Positions 1 to 5,100 of a stretch of DNA of 6,918 bases are shown here, one piece after another. Source of the stretch: Acetobacteraceae bacterium (GTDB lineage Bacteria > Pseudomonadota > Alphaproteobacteria > Acetobacterales > Acetobacteraceae); contig JASHVY010000572.1 in the NCBI GenBank assembly GCA_030044345.1, forward strand, positions 1-6,918, in the 5' to 3' direction. The notes under the pieces are model-generated. The model saw only the letters and a program-made list of their open reading frames with translations, ran no database searches and was not told where the DNA came from. The translations under genes were made by a program, and so were the position numbers. Every line of letters starts with the position of its first letter. The first letter of the stretch is position 1.

Positions 1-136
1 GAGACGACTTCAGCTCCTTTGATCATCGAAGGCCAAGCCAAATTGGTATTGCAGCGGGAGCGATCACGGCGAGCGCGTCGGATGCGATGTCGGCGGCGGT
101 CATGCCGCCTCGCAGTGCCGCGCGCCAGGGGTGTAA

Positions 137-183
137 ATTGTCATGACAATCCGCTTGACGATGGAATAGATTGTCAATACACT
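137..183 (+). promoter_or_regulatory. brnTA promoter with palindromic operator
   Basis: A perfect 14-bp palindrome, ATTGTCATGACAAT, lies at 137-150. A promoter-like pair follows: TTGACG at 155-160 and TACACT at 178-183, with a 17-bp spacer. A second inverted pair, TTGAC (155-159) and GTCAA (173-177), straddles the spacer, and ATTGTCAAT at 170-178 overlaps the -10. The TGAC/GTCA boxes thus repeat through the promoter. BrnA antitoxins carry a ribbon-helix-helix domain and are known to repress their own operon, so these boxes are the natural candidate operator. The placement is seen in the sequence; binding by BrnA is inferred. Confidence 0.55.
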
Positions 184-189
184 TTGCTT

Positions 190-474
190 GTGCTGATCGA
201 GTGGGACGATGCGAAGCGGGCTGGCAACGCAGCCAAGCACGGCATCGATTTCGCTTCGGTCGGGCAGTTTGACTGGTCGGCTGCGGTTGTGCGCGCCGGC
301 GTGCGTTTCGACTACGGTGAGGTCCGGTTGCTTGCCCTTGGACCGATGACAAGTGAACCGGACCGCCTGTTTGCTGTGGTCTACACCGTCGAGCGGCGCG
401 CGGGGCGCATTATCAGCTTCCGCCGGGCAAACAACCGGGAGATCAAGACTTGTGGAGCGGAAATTCAGGCTTAA
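190..474 (+). CDS. brnT: BrnT family type II toxin (ribonuclease)
   Basis: BrnT toxins are small ribonucleases of the RelE fold that inhibit translation and are neutralised by BrnA. The 94-residue product has the family pattern: an N-terminal IEWDDAKRAGNAAKHGIDF stretch at about residues 3-21, a central DYGEVRLLALGP strand, the core strand LFAVVYTVE, and the C-terminal signature IISFRRANNRE (about residues 74-84) with its arginine pair. Length matches the usual 90 or so residues. I chose GTG at 190 because it gives the standard N-terminus; TTG at 184 would add two residues. The reading frame stays open upstream to position 19, but that extension is arginine-rich and unlike the family. No Shine-Dalgarno precedes 190, and the predicted transcription start falls almost on it, so the mRNA may be leaderless. 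The gene overlaps brnA by 23 bases. It appears intact. Confidence 0.88.
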   Translation: MLIEWDDAKRAGNAAKHGIDFASVGQFDWSAAVVRAGVRFDYGEVRLLALGPMTSEPDRLFAVVYTVERRAGRIISFRRANNREIKTCGAEIQA

Positions 475-772
475 CACACCCGAAGAAGAAGCGGATATCC
501 AGCGCGGGATTGCGCAGGACCCCGACAATCCCGAGTGGACGGAAGAGGATTTCGCGCGCGCCCGGCCGGCATCGGAAGTGATGCCGCCGGAGTTCATGGC
601 GGAACATGCGAAGCGCCATCGCGGGCCGCAGAAAGCGCCAACGAAAGTCATGGTCTCTCTCCGCCTGGATCGGGATGTTGTCGAACGGCTCAAAGCCAGT
701 GGGCGCGGCTGGCAGACGCGGGCCAATGAGCTTTTGAAGAAGGCCGTCGCAGGGGGTAGGCGGCGCGGGTGA
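452..772 (+). CDS. brnA: BrnA family antitoxin (ribbon-helix-helix)
   Basis: This is the cognate antitoxin of brnT. It binds and blocks the toxin and, in the studied family members, represses the operon promoter. The 106-residue product starts with an acidic, toxin-facing region (EEEADIQRGI, then EWTEEDFARARPASEVMP at about residues 28-45). It ends with a ribbon-helix-helix DNA-binding domain at about residues 64-98: strand KVMVSLRLD, helix RDVVERLKA, then GWQTRANELLKKAV. That ending is the hallmark of BrnA. GTG at 452 is preferred: GGGAG at 437-441 is a ribosome binding site about ten bases upstream, inside brnT, and the frame before 452 is not family-like. The 23-base overlap with brnT implies co-transcription and probable translational coupling. 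The toxin-first gene order is the normal one for this family. Confidence 0.88.
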   Translation: MERKFRLNTPEEEADIQRGIAQDPDNPEWTEEDFARARPASEVMPPEFMAEHAKRHRGPQKAPTKVMVSLRLDRDVVERLKASGRGWQTRANELLKKAVAGGRRRG

Positions 773-778
773 GATCAC

Positions 779-1228
779 TCACGCTGCCCTCCGCGAAGGA
801 TGGCGGAGAAAGGCCGGCCGTTCGGTCGCGATCTCTATTTCCAGGCCGGTCAGGGGGCTGCGCCTTACTCCCCCGCACAGGGGCATGTCGAAAACGCCGT
901 CCTGGCCGTCCCCGGTCGTGAAATCTGGCCGTTCCTGGTAGCGCCCGAGCTTGATGCCCTCGCGGACGCCTTCCTTGATCGTCAGGCGCGCCAGACGGTG
1001 CAGGCTCGGGCCGTAGGCGCTCGGCTCTCCTTCCGTCGTGACCGATCGCCAGCGCCCATCCGGTGCGCCGGCCGCCACGAGCTGCCGGGCAAGCTCCATG
1101 ATGGCCGAGGAGCGAGACCGGGCCTCGAAGCGCTGCCCGGCCCATTCGCACGAGGCGGTTTCGACGTAGCCGCCGCCGTCCAAGAAGGAAGTCTCCCCGC
1201 GACGAAGCGTGTAGGCAGCGGTCGTCAT
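779..1228 (-). CDS. Hypothetical protein, accessory region, 149 aa
   Basis: I do not recognise this protein. It begins MTTAAYTLRRGE and contains a basic, Ala/Arg-rich stretch (residues about 28-48), a segment with GPSLHRLARLTIKEGVREG at about residues 75-93, and a C-terminal part with many charged and Gly/Pro residues. There is no signal peptide, membrane span or known catalytic motif. The start at 1228 is well supported: GAGGAG ends six bases upstream of the ATG on the minus strand. The open frame continues up to 1492 but has no comparable ribosome binding site there. The gene converges on brnA with only six bases between the stop codons. Its position between a toxin-antitoxin pair and a dead integrase suggests element cargo. 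Proteins of this general look occur in alphaproteobacterial plasmids and islands, but that is an impression, not a match. Confidence 0.65.
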   Translation of the reverse strand: MTTAAYTLRRGETSFLDGGGYVETASCEWAGQRFEARSRSSAIMELARQLVAAGAPDGRWRSVTTEGEPSAYGPSLHRLARLTIKEGVREGIKLGRYQERPDFTTGDGQDGVFDMPLCGGVRRSPLTGLEIEIATERPAFLRHPSRRAA

Positions 1229-1295
1229 CGTGTTCTCCTCGTCGGAACCCGTAGCTAGGCGATTCCCTAAGCAAAAATCGGAGCGACATCCGGTA

Positions 1296-1337
1296 GAGCA
1301 CTGATTTACCTGGAGGAAATCCAGGAAACCCGTGCTC
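1296..1337. repeat. Nested inverted repeat upstream of the hypothetical gene
   Basis: An outer perfect inverted pair, GAGCAC (1296-1301) and GTGCTC (1332-1337), encloses an inner perfect pair, CCTGGA (1309-1314) and TCCAGG (1320-1325), around a GGAAA centre. Two further A-T pairs (1306-1307 with 1327-1328) can form after one mismatch. It lies 68-109 bp upstream of the start codon at 1228, where an operator or a leader hairpin of that gene would lie, within a 384-bp stretch (1229-1612) that otherwise has no supportable gene. It could instead be a recombination or end sequence of the element. No T-run follows on either strand, so it is not an intrinsic terminator. Confidence 0.55.
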
Positions 1338-1579
1338 AGAGAGCGACAAAATTCGTGAGGCCGTCCGCACGATCGCCACGCGGGAATCGTCCGAAAGGGA
1401 CCCGTCAACTTTTTTGAGACGGCCCGGCTCCGGCGGCCTTGCGACCGGCCGGCGGGACGCAGCGGAACCGCGGGCGAGCGATAGTCCGTCACGGCCAGTC
1501 CCGAGCGAGATATTCCCGGACGGACGCGGCGCTCAGCGTAGTGGTCGGCGGGGTAGCCGGGAAGCGATAGCGGCAGGCA

Positions 1580-1591
1580 CGTTACGTAACG
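1580..1591. repeat. 12-bp perfect palindrome beside truncated integrase
   Basis: CGTTACGTAACG is self-complementary over all 12 bases. It lies 21 bp beyond the last codon of the integrase remnant, in the otherwise featureless stretch 1229-1612. It could be a regulator-binding site carried by the sequence that replaced the integrase 3' end, or chance. Confidence 0.45.
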
Positions 1592-1612
1592 GGTGGCGGT
1601 TCGGGTGTCCGA

Positions 1613-2083
1613 TTAGAGCTTGCCGATTTCCGCCACCGGGAGGGCTCCGATGGTCGGGAATACGTCCCTCTTGAGCGAGTTGCGCCACTGGTCCGCATGG
1701 ACCTTGCTGGTCCATGCCGGCTCCTGGGCCGCGATGCAGAGTTCGGCGACCTCCTGGAAGCTCAGGCCGCCACCCTCCGCTGCTTTGGCCTGGCGCCGCT
1801 CGGCCAGAGGGTCGAGGCCGTCAGCAAGCTGTAGGCGGCAGCGCCGAGCCTTCTCTCGGGCGTCGGCGAGCCCGAGCGTATGGAATGGACTGCCCCGAGC
1901 CCGAGCCAGTGGCCATGCTGCTTGCCTCTTGCCCCGGTAGAGTAGCGGAAGCTCCAAGAGCCCGTACCCGGACCCGTCACCACCAGATTAGAGACCGGCT
2001 CCGTCGCTGTGGTAGCCGCGCTTGCTCGCTTTCAGGAGTGAGCTCACCCCGCCAGGGGAGAGCTTCCCGAGCTTCCGGCCCAT
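1613..2083 (-). pseudogene. Tyrosine integrase (P4 type), frameshifted twice and truncated
   Basis: These integrases cut and rejoin DNA at att sites to insert or excise genomic islands. Reading from ATG at 2083, the product starts MGRKLGKLSPGG and continues to the family motif YHSDGAGL, where an in-frame TAA (1990-1988) intervenes. Dropping one A there restores GLYLVV, followed by GTGSWSFRY, typical of the N-terminal arm-binding domain (DUF4102). A second shift lies at 1880-1889, where the 5-bp unit ATGGA (plus strand) is duplicated in tandem. Removing one copy joins GLGAVH to TLGLADAREKARR exactly. The core-binding (SAM-like) domain follows (FQEVAELCIAAQEPAW to FPTIGALPVAEIGKL) and ends at TAA 1615-1613. 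With both corrections the frame is continuous over 154 codons. The catalytic domain with its Arg, His and Tyr residues, roughly 200 or more residues, is missing, and the sequence beyond does not encode it in any frame I can follow. GGAGGA lies about 11 bases before the ATG. Confidence 0.9.
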
Positions 2084-2150
2084 CCGCGAAGGGTCCTCCA
2101 AACTGACTTACGAGCATACAACCTTTGAGCGGATATCGGAGGATAATCGG

Positions 2151-2228
2151 GGACGGTCAAGAACTGAAACCCGTCACAATCGCTTGATTTTCTGCTGATT
2201 TTGGACGGTGCTGGACGGTCTGGGACGG
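2151..2228. repeat. GGACGG direct repeats between integrase and tRNA-Cys
   Basis: GGACGG occurs at 2151, 2203, 2213 and 2223. The last three are exactly 10 bp apart, about one helical turn, and the one at 2223 ends nine bases from the tRNA 3' end. They fill the otherwise empty gap between the integrase start and the tRNA (2084-2236). Phased short repeats beside an attachment site suggest arm-type or accessory-protein sites for the integrase, but this is inference and the repeats are short. Confidence 0.45.
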
Positions 2229-2236
2229 GGCGAGAA

Positions 2237-2307
2237 AGGTCCGGGCCGGAATCGAACCGACGTACGCGGATTTGCAGTCCGCTGCATGACCACTCTGCCA
2301 CCGGACC
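2237..2307 (-). tRNA. tRNA-Cys(GCA)
   Basis: The minus strand folds as a full cloverleaf of 71 bases. The acceptor stem GGTCCGG pairs perfectly with CCGGACC, and the discriminator base is T. The D arm has a three-pair GCA/TGC stem, and the anticodon stem GCGGA/TCCGC carries loop CTGCAAA with anticodon GCA. The variable loop is four bases, and the T arm GTCGG/CCGGC has one G-T pair and loop TTCGATT. CCA is not encoded, so it must be added by nucleotidyltransferase. The short length fits bacterial tRNA-Cys. The 3' end faces the integrase remnant, which marks this tRNA as the probable attB of the element; the tRNA itself is intact. Confidence 0.95.
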
Positions 2308-2320
2308 CCTGAGTGCGGCC

Positions 2321-2350
2321 TATATCGGGCCCGAGGCGATCACGGGTCAA
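2321..2350 (-). promoter_or_regulatory. Probable tRNA-Cys promoter
   Basis: On the minus strand TTGACC (2350-2345) and GATATA (2326-2321) are separated by 18 bp. A start about seven bases later would leave a leader of only a few bases before the tRNA 5' end at 2307. The bases after the -10 are GC-rich (GGCCGC), like the discriminator of stable-RNA promoters under stringent control. This is a consensus judgement only. Confidence 0.45.
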
Positions 2351-2451
2351 GGCGGGAAGAGCCCGGGGACAGCGCTTCGGGGTGGCAGGGCGGGGGCGAT
2401 CTGCTCTAAGAGACCCCACCATTCCCGCCCCGCTGCCCGCCCAGGGATTTC

Positions 2452-3150
2452 ATGGAACAGACTGTGACAGAACAGAAGATCGACTTTGCCGCCGCGCGCA
2501 CGCACATGGTGGAAAGCCAGCTCCGCCCGAACCGGGTCCATGATCCGCGGGTGCTTGCCGCCATGAAGAGCCTGCCGCGCGAGCGCTTTCTGCCGGAAGC
2601 GCTGGCTGCTTTTGCCTATATCGATGAAGACGTACCGCTGGGCCACGGACGCGTGCTGACGGAGCCTTTGGTGCTCGCCCGGCTCGTCCAGCTCGCCGAG
2701 CCGCGCCCCGGGGAGCGTGCCCTGGTGGTGGGTGCCGGCACGGGCTATGGCGCGGCGGTACTGGCGGCCTGCGGCCCGGCCGTGACCGCGCTCGAAGAGG
2801 ATGAGCGGTTGCTGGCGATCGCCCGCGCGGCGCTGCCTGCCTTGGCACCCGCGGTCACGCTGGCCGAAGGCAAGCTCGCCGCCGGCTGGCCTGCCGGGGC
2901 CCCTTGGCATATCGTGCTGATTGAGGGGGCGGTGCTGCAGATTCCGTCTGCCGCCATCGAGCAGTTGAGCCGCGAGAGCGGGCGGATCGTCACCGTGCTG
3001 GCCGAACGGGACGCAGCCGGCCGGCCGGTCGCGGTCAGCCGGGCGGTTATCGGCCGCCCGAGCCTTGGCGGGCTTGCGATCCAGAACGCCTTCGATTGTG
3101 CGACGCCGATGCTGCCATCCCTCGTGCCGCCGCCTGCCTTTACGTTCTAG
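2452..3150 (+). CDS. pcm: Protein-L-isoaspartate O-methyltransferase family protein
   Basis: This 232-residue protein is a class I SAM-dependent methyltransferase of the Pcm family, whose classical members methylate isoaspartyl residues in damaged cytosolic proteins. Visible features are the N-terminal MVESQLRPNRVHDPRVLAAM (about residues 19-38), PRERFLPE, SAM-binding motif I LVVGAGTGYG (91-100), the acidic ribose-contacting segment TALEEDERLL, and the strand WHIVLIEGAVLQIP (152-165). The usual GQTIS segment near residue 66 reads GHGRVLTEP, and the usual TAAP-type segment reads EGAV, so repair activity is uncertain. The gene sits directly upstream of tolC, as in many alphaproteobacteria. ATG at 2452 has a modest AGGGA site five bases upstream; GTG at 2464 is an alternative. 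TGC-TCTAAG at 2402-2410 might be an extended -10, weakly supported. It is divergent from tRNA-Cys. Confidence 0.88.
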   Translation: MEQTVTEQKIDFAAARTHMVESQLRPNRVHDPRVLAAMKSLPRERFLPEALAAFAYIDEDVPLGHGRVLTEPLVLARLVQLAEPRPGERALVVGAGTGYGAAVLAACGPAVTALEEDERLLAIARAALPALAPAVTLAEGKLAAGWPAGAPWHIVLIEGAVLQIPSAAIEQLSRESGRIVTVLAERDAAGRPVAVSRAVIGRPSLGGLAIQNAFDCATPMLPSLVPPPAFTF

Positions 3151-3170
3151 CTCCAGCGCGGCCGCACAAC

Positions 3171-3206
3171 ACCTTGGCGCGAGGTCTTGAACCTGGACCT
3201 TGGCGC
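3171..3206. repeat. 10-bp direct repeat in the pcm-tolC gap
   Basis: ACCTTGGCGC occurs at 3171-3180 and again at 3197-3206, spaced 26 bp. Between the copies is an inverted pair AGGT (3182-3185) and ACCT (3191-3194). The arrangement lies about 110-145 bases before the preferred tolC start and could be a regulator-binding region for tolC. No clear promoter hexamers accompany it. Confidence 0.35.
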
Positions 3207-3316
3207 CATGGGGGTGAATGTGGCAGAGGAAAGACTGGTTTGCTGCGCGCTCCGGATGGGTTTCAAATGAACTCATGGAGCTTCGCGGCGAGCGGGGTAG
3301 GGGAGACGCAACGGGG

Positions 3317-4849
3317 ATGCGAGGCACGATCGTGCGTTGCGAAAGGCCCTCGGGCGAACGGCTCCCGGGCGGCAATCCCCGGAGGGGGATTGTCCTCTGC
3401 CGAATCGCCCTGGGTATTTTGGCCCTCTGGCTTGGGCCGAGCCTGGGCTTCCGCCAAGCGCGAGCGCAGGGGAACTCCCAGGAGGTCCCACAAGGGGGGA
3501 TCCCGACGACGCTTGAGGAGGCCCTGGTGGCGGCCTACGAAACCAATCCGCAACTTCTTCAAGAGCGCGCCAATCTGCGGGCAGTGGATGAGAATGTACC
3601 CAAAGCCCTGTCCGGCTGGCGTCCGACGGTGGTGCTGAATGGCAGCGGCGGATACACGGCCGAGAACGAGCGCACGACGGTCGGGTCGACCCTGTTCACG
3701 CCCGGCGGCACCCTGAACCAGGACCTCAATCGCGACTCCCTGACCGCCCAGGCGACTGTGACGCAACCGATCTTTCAGGGGGGGAAGACGCGGGCAAGCG
3801 TGTTCCAGGCGGAGAATCAGGTTCGGGCGGAGCGGGCGAACCTGATCGCGACCGAGGAATCGGTATTCTTCAATGTCGTTTCCGCCTATGTCGGCGTGAT
3901 CGAGAACCGCGCCCTGGTGGCGGTGAACGAGAACAACGTTTCGGTGCTGCAGGAGCAGCTCGAATCCACGCAGGATCGTTTTCGTGTCGGCGAGCTGACC
4001 CAAACGGACGTCGCTCAGTCGGAAGCCGGCCTGGCGCAGGGCCAATCCGAGCTCGAAACGGCGAAGGGCAATCTGCAGACGGCGCTCGCGACCTATCTCC
4101 AGCAGGTTGGCCAGCCGGCGCCTGCCAAGCTCGGCGATCCGCAACCTCTGGTGCTGCCAGTGAACTCCGAGCAGGGGGCTGATGACTTGGCCTCCCGGAA
4201 CAACGCAACGGTGATCGACGCGCTCTTCACGCTCGCGGCGGCGAAGAACAATGTCGATATCGCCTTTTCCGCCCTGATGCCGACGGTGAACGTGCAGGGC
4301 AGCGCCTTTCTCCAGAACAACCCGCAGATTCCGGACACCCACTTCACCGGTTGGGCGGTGACGGCGAACCTGGCGGTGCCGCTCTACCAGGGCGGCGGCG
4401 AATACGCGACCGTCCGCCAAGCCAAGCAGCAGCAGGACGCTGCGGTGCAGTCCCTCGATTTCGATCGGCGCTCGGCAGTCCAGTCCGCCTCCCAGGCGTG
4501 GGAGACGCTGGTCGCGGCGCAGGCGGCGATCGTCAGCAGCCGGGCGGCAGTGCGGGCCAACCGGATCGCCCTCGAAGGCACCGAACGGGAGGCGATCGTC
4601 GGCACCGCGACCACGCTCGACGTTCTGCAAGTGCAGCAGAACCTGCTGACCGCGGAGACGACGCTGGTCCAGAATCTCGCCAGCCTCATAACCGCGTCCT
4701 ACGGAGTGGCAGACGCGATCGGTCGGCTCACGGCGCGTGACCTTGCCCTCCCGGTGCCCTATTACAACGAGGATGCTTATTACAACTCGGTCCGCGATAC
4801 TCTGTTCGGCACCGGCGGGCCGGCCGATACCGGAAACGGCTCGCCCTAG
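3317..4849 (+). CDS. tolC: TolC family outer-membrane channel protein
   Basis: TolC proteins are trimeric outer-membrane channels with a long periplasmic alpha-barrel. They serve type I secretion and multidrug efflux with inner-membrane partners, none of which is in this window. From the start used here the product is 510 residues: a basic n-region, a hydrophobic core at about residues 24-45 (IVLCRIALGILALWLG), and a signal-peptidase-like ARA-Q site near residue 50. Two OEP repeats follow: TLEEALVAAYETNPQL starts the first, with VTQPIFQGGKTRASV and long helices; the second has LAVPLYQGGGEYATVRQAK and helices through TTLDVLQVQQNLL. The duplicated strand motif (QPIFQGG and VPLYQGG) is the classic internal TolC repeat. 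The start is uncertain: the frame is open from ATG 3218, with another ATG at 3275. I prefer 3317 because GGGAG lies at 3301-3305 and the earlier residues look non-coding, though the n-region is still long. Confidence 0.92.
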   Translation: MRGTIVRCERPSGERLPGGNPRRGIVLCRIALGILALWLGPSLGFRQARAQGNSQEVPQGGIPTTLEEALVAAYETNPQLLQERANLRAVDENVPKALSGWRPTVVLNGSGGYTAENERTTVGSTLFTPGGTLNQDLNRDSLTAQATVTQPIFQGGKTRASVFQAENQVRAERANLIATEESVFFNVVSAYVGVIENRALVAVNENNVSVLQEQLESTQDRFRVGELTQTDVAQSEAGLAQGQSELETAKGNLQTALATYLQQVGQPAPAKLGDPQPLVLPVNSEQGADDLASRNNATVIDALFTLAAAKNNVDIAFSALMPTVNVQGSAFLQNNPQIPDTHFTGWAVTANLAVPLYQGGGEYATVRQAKQQQDAAVQSLDFDRRSAVQSASQAWETLVAAQAAIVSSRAAVRANRIALEGTEREAIVGTATTLDVLQVQQNLLTAETTLVQNLASLITASYGVADAIGRLTARDLALPVPYYNEDAYYNSVRDTLFGTGGPADTGNGSP

Positions 4850-4855
4850 ATGTGA

Positions 4856-4883
4856 AGACCGGAGGTGAAATCACCGTAGGTCT
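4856..4883 (+). other. Hairpin immediately after tolC
   Basis: AGACC (4856-4860) pairs with GGTCT (4879-4883), and inside it GGTGA (4864-4868) pairs with TCACC (4871-4875) around a two-base loop, with three unpaired bases on each side. It starts seven bases after the tolC stop. No U-run follows (next bases GGGTCACGGG), so it is better seen as a 3'-end stabilising or Rho-pausing structure than an intrinsic terminator. Confidence 0.5.
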
Positions 4884-5030
4884 GGGTCACGGGAAAAACA
4901 AATGGCGAGAGCGGGATGCGGGCGCTCAAGCGAACGCATCCTGCTTCAGCGCCCGATCGCAGAAAAAAAGTTGACTCGCGGAGCGGGCACTTTTCGCCGC
5001 GTGAATCGGGCCCTTGGACAAAGAACTCTG

Positions 5031-5055
5031 TGCCGGCTTTCCATGAAAGCTGGCA
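5031..5055 (+). other. Strong hairpin in the popZ leader
   Basis: TGCCGGCTTTC (5031-5041) pairs with GAAAGCTGGCA (5045-5055): 11 pairs, of which one is G-U, with a three-base CAT loop. It is the strongest inverted repeat I can see in the tolC-popZ gap and ends 45 bases before the popZ start. Only two T's follow, so it is a poor terminator. It could be a leader structure or an operator. Confidence 0.6.
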
Positions 5056-5100
5056 TTAGGCTGTTCCACAGCATTGGGACGCGAGGATTGGGAATGAACG

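Larger units (their letters stand above)
1..2236. mobile_element. Remnant of a tRNA-Cys-associated integrated element (left end outside window)
   Basis: This is an inferred unit. A truncated P4-type tyrosine integrase lies 153 bp beyond the 3' end of a tRNA-Cys gene, and behind it are a gene of unknown function and a BrnT/BrnA toxin-antitoxin pair, both typical accessory cargo. Everything to the right of the tRNA is core genome. Integrases of this family commonly recombine at tRNA 3' ends and lie next to the tRNA, as here. I looked in the left part for a second copy of the tRNA 3' end and found only a 7-bp match (GGTCCGG at 321-327), which is not convincing. The far att site is therefore outside the window or lost, and the left limit given is only the window edge. 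Confidence 0.5.

Noticed and set aside
23..103. 26-codon minus-strand frame starting MTAADIASDAL at the left edge
   Set aside because: Has a GAGG just before the ATG but too little sequence to judge and no recognised family. Apart from this I see no supportable gene in 1-136.
321..327. GGTCCGG, matching the tRNA-Cys acceptor end, inside brnT
   Set aside because: Seven bases only and within conserved toxin coding sequence; flanking bases do not match the tRNA, so not an att copy.
690..1379. 229-codon minus-strand frame over brnA and the hypothetical gene
   Set aside because: Overlaps better-supported genes and lacks a good start signal; Arg/Pro-rich shadow.
1402..1422. CCGTC and GACGG flanking a T-run, resembling a terminator
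   Set aside because: Five-pair stem with an 11-base loop holding the T-run itself; the layout is wrong for an intrinsic terminator and no gene ends nearby.
1611..1993. GATTAGAG at 1611-1618 and 1986-1993, each containing an integrase stop codon
   Set aside because: An 8-bp repeat is expected many times by chance in a window of this size; flanks differ, so not a target-site duplication.
3218..3316. Upstream extension of tolC as part of the protein
   Set aside because: Residues are Arg/Gly-rich and precede an adequate signal peptide; kept only as an alternative start.
2347..3375. 342-codon open frame on the minus strand across pcm
   Set aside because: Antisense to a clearly recognised methyltransferase; composition is Arg/Gly/Pro-rich low-information sequence typical of shadows in GC-rich DNA.
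3263..4630. 455-codon open frame on the minus strand across tolC
   Set aside because: Exactly antisense to the TolC coding region, with an arginine- and histidine-rich translation and no recognisable domain.
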